22,937 nucleotides of DNA from JAAUTS01 sp038250235 (GTDB taxonomy: Bacteria > Verrucomicrobiota > Verrucomicrobiia > Methylacidiphilales > JAAUTS01), in contig JBBSCO010000048.1 of assembly GCA_038250235.1 (NCBI GenBank), forward strand, positions 1 through 22,937, read 5' to 3'. A program made the translations under genes and the position numbers. Below the pieces are notes generated by a model, which saw only the letters and a list, made by a program, of their open reading frames with translations, ran no database searches and was not told the DNA's origin. Shown here in pieces: positions 22,457 to 22,937 of this stretch (position 1 is the stretch's first letter; each line of letters begins with the position of its first letter).

Positions 22457-22567
22457 CTTGAGCGCAGCGAAGGACCCACAGGCATTCTCTTACAGTTCCC
22501 CAAGGCTTAAAAAGAACGCTTAATCACAAGCTATAGTCTGTGGGTCCTCCGCTGCGTTCAAGACGAC
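22452..22567. repeat. Inverted-repeat element with 30-bp arms (GACCCACAG type)
   Basis: Left arm 22452-22481 and right arm 22538-22567 are reverse complements at 27 of 30 positions, enclosing 56 bp of unique sequence. The arm contains CTTGAGCGCAGCGAAGGACC, a motif that I recall as a repeat in many unrelated bacterial genomes. It sits between the PIN fragment and the typA terminator, with no coding capacity. It may be a MITE-like or REP-pair element; no target-site duplication is obvious. Confidence 0.7.
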
Positions 22568-22577
22568 TGAATAAAAA

Positions 22578-22609
22578 AATCCCCGCGCATCTTTCGGCGG
22601 GCGGGGATT
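22578..22609 (-). terminator. Rho-independent terminator after typA
   Basis: AATCCCCGC (22578-22586) pairs with GCGGGGATT (22601-22609), loop 14 bases, followed on the minus strand by a run of T residues (22579 downwards). It lies 24 bp after the typA stop. Confidence 0.85.
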
Positions 22610-22632
22610 GATTCTGCGGGAGGCAGGTCTTT

Positions 22633-22937
22633 TTAGACTTTGCCGCCAGCACGTTTGCGGGCTGCACTGGTCATATGACGCTTGCGTAGGCGCAGGCTCG
22701 CAGGGGTGATCTCCAAATACTCGTCCGATCCGATGTATTCGATCATACGCTCAAGGCTCATTTTGATGGGAGGCGATAACTGGACACCTTTCCCATCGCC
22801 TTGGGAACGCATGTTGCTCAGTGCTTTGGCCTTGCAGGGGTTGGCCACCATGTCGTCCGGGCGGGCGTTCTCGCCGAAGATCATGCCTTCATAAACTTCT
22901 TCCTGGGGACCGACAAAGAGTTTCATGCGCTCGGCCA
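22633..22937 (-). CDS. typA: Ribosome-associated GTPase TypA/BipA, C-terminal 101 residues (start outside window)
   Basis: The frame is open through the right edge and ends at 22633. It matches the TypA/BipA-specific C-terminal domain: LFVGPQEEVYEGMIFGENAR, then DDMVANPCKAKALSNMR, SQGDGKGVQLSPPIKMSLER and DEYLEITPASLRLRKR. The GTPase and elongation-factor domains lie beyond the window. TypA binds the 70S ribosome and supports translation and subunit assembly under stress or cold. A strong terminator follows, so it is independent of the repeat-rich spacer. Confidence 0.95.
   Translation of the reverse strand, partial: AERMKLFVGPQEEVYEGMIFGENARPDDMVANPCKAKALSNMRSQGDGKGVQLSPPIKMSLERMIEYIGSDEYLEITPASLRLRKRHMTSAARKRAGGKV

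Overview
The window most likely comes from a chromosome of a Verrucomicrobiota-like bacterium. That placement is an inference, from an exosortase/PEP-CTERM system, a TIGR04073-type exosortase-associated protein, a GbsR-type regulator, Phd/VapC-type toxin-antitoxin debris and short dispersed repeats common in that phylum; no rRNA or other phylogenetic marker is present apart from a fragment of typA. Base composition is moderate and fairly even across genes. No tRNA, rRNA, CRISPR array, transposase or prophage is visible.

Layout. (1) 1-3805, minus strand: a PaaX-like regulator, then a GbsR/MarR-like regulator overlapping a NusG-like antiterminator, a small secreted protein, the fossil of a Phd/PIN toxin-antitoxin pair, and the start of an ABC-2 polysaccharide-export permease running off the left edge. 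(2) 3900-9317, plus strand: a tightly packed exopolysaccharide operon of a WcaF-like acetyltransferase, a GT4 glycosyltransferase, a WecA/MraY-like sugar-phosphate transferase, and a Wzy/WaaL-like polymerase-ligase with a TPR tail. (3) 9321-13668, minus strand: RlmD-type rRNA methyltransferase, TIGR04073 protein, and an operon of TauE/SafE permease, secreted protein and Zn amidase. (4) 13819-14366: a broken addiction-module/ParE pair. (5) 14416-17419: an OmpA-like/AI-2E permease operon (minus) and a secreted endonuclease/exonuclease/phosphatase-fold protein (plus). (6) 17731-22937, minus strand: exosortase with EpsI-like tail, its LamG PEP-CTERM neighbour, a membrane TPR protein, repeat-rich spacer with a truncated PIN toxin, and the C-terminus of typA.

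The central observation is a 38-bp palindrome with half-site GCGACAATCA and core ACGATCGT. It occurs three times (2998, 3812, 10924), each time upstream of a gene linked by context to surface polysaccharide or exosortase: the GbsR-NusG operon, the PaaX gene divergent from the polysaccharide operon, and the TIGR04073 gene. It flanks the PaaX-like gene on both sides. I propose it is the operator of that regulator, tying polysaccharide synthesis, antitermination and exosortase functions into one regulon.

A second theme is decay: three different toxin-antitoxin loci survive only as fossils (internal deletion, nonsense codon, truncation next to an inverted-repeat element).
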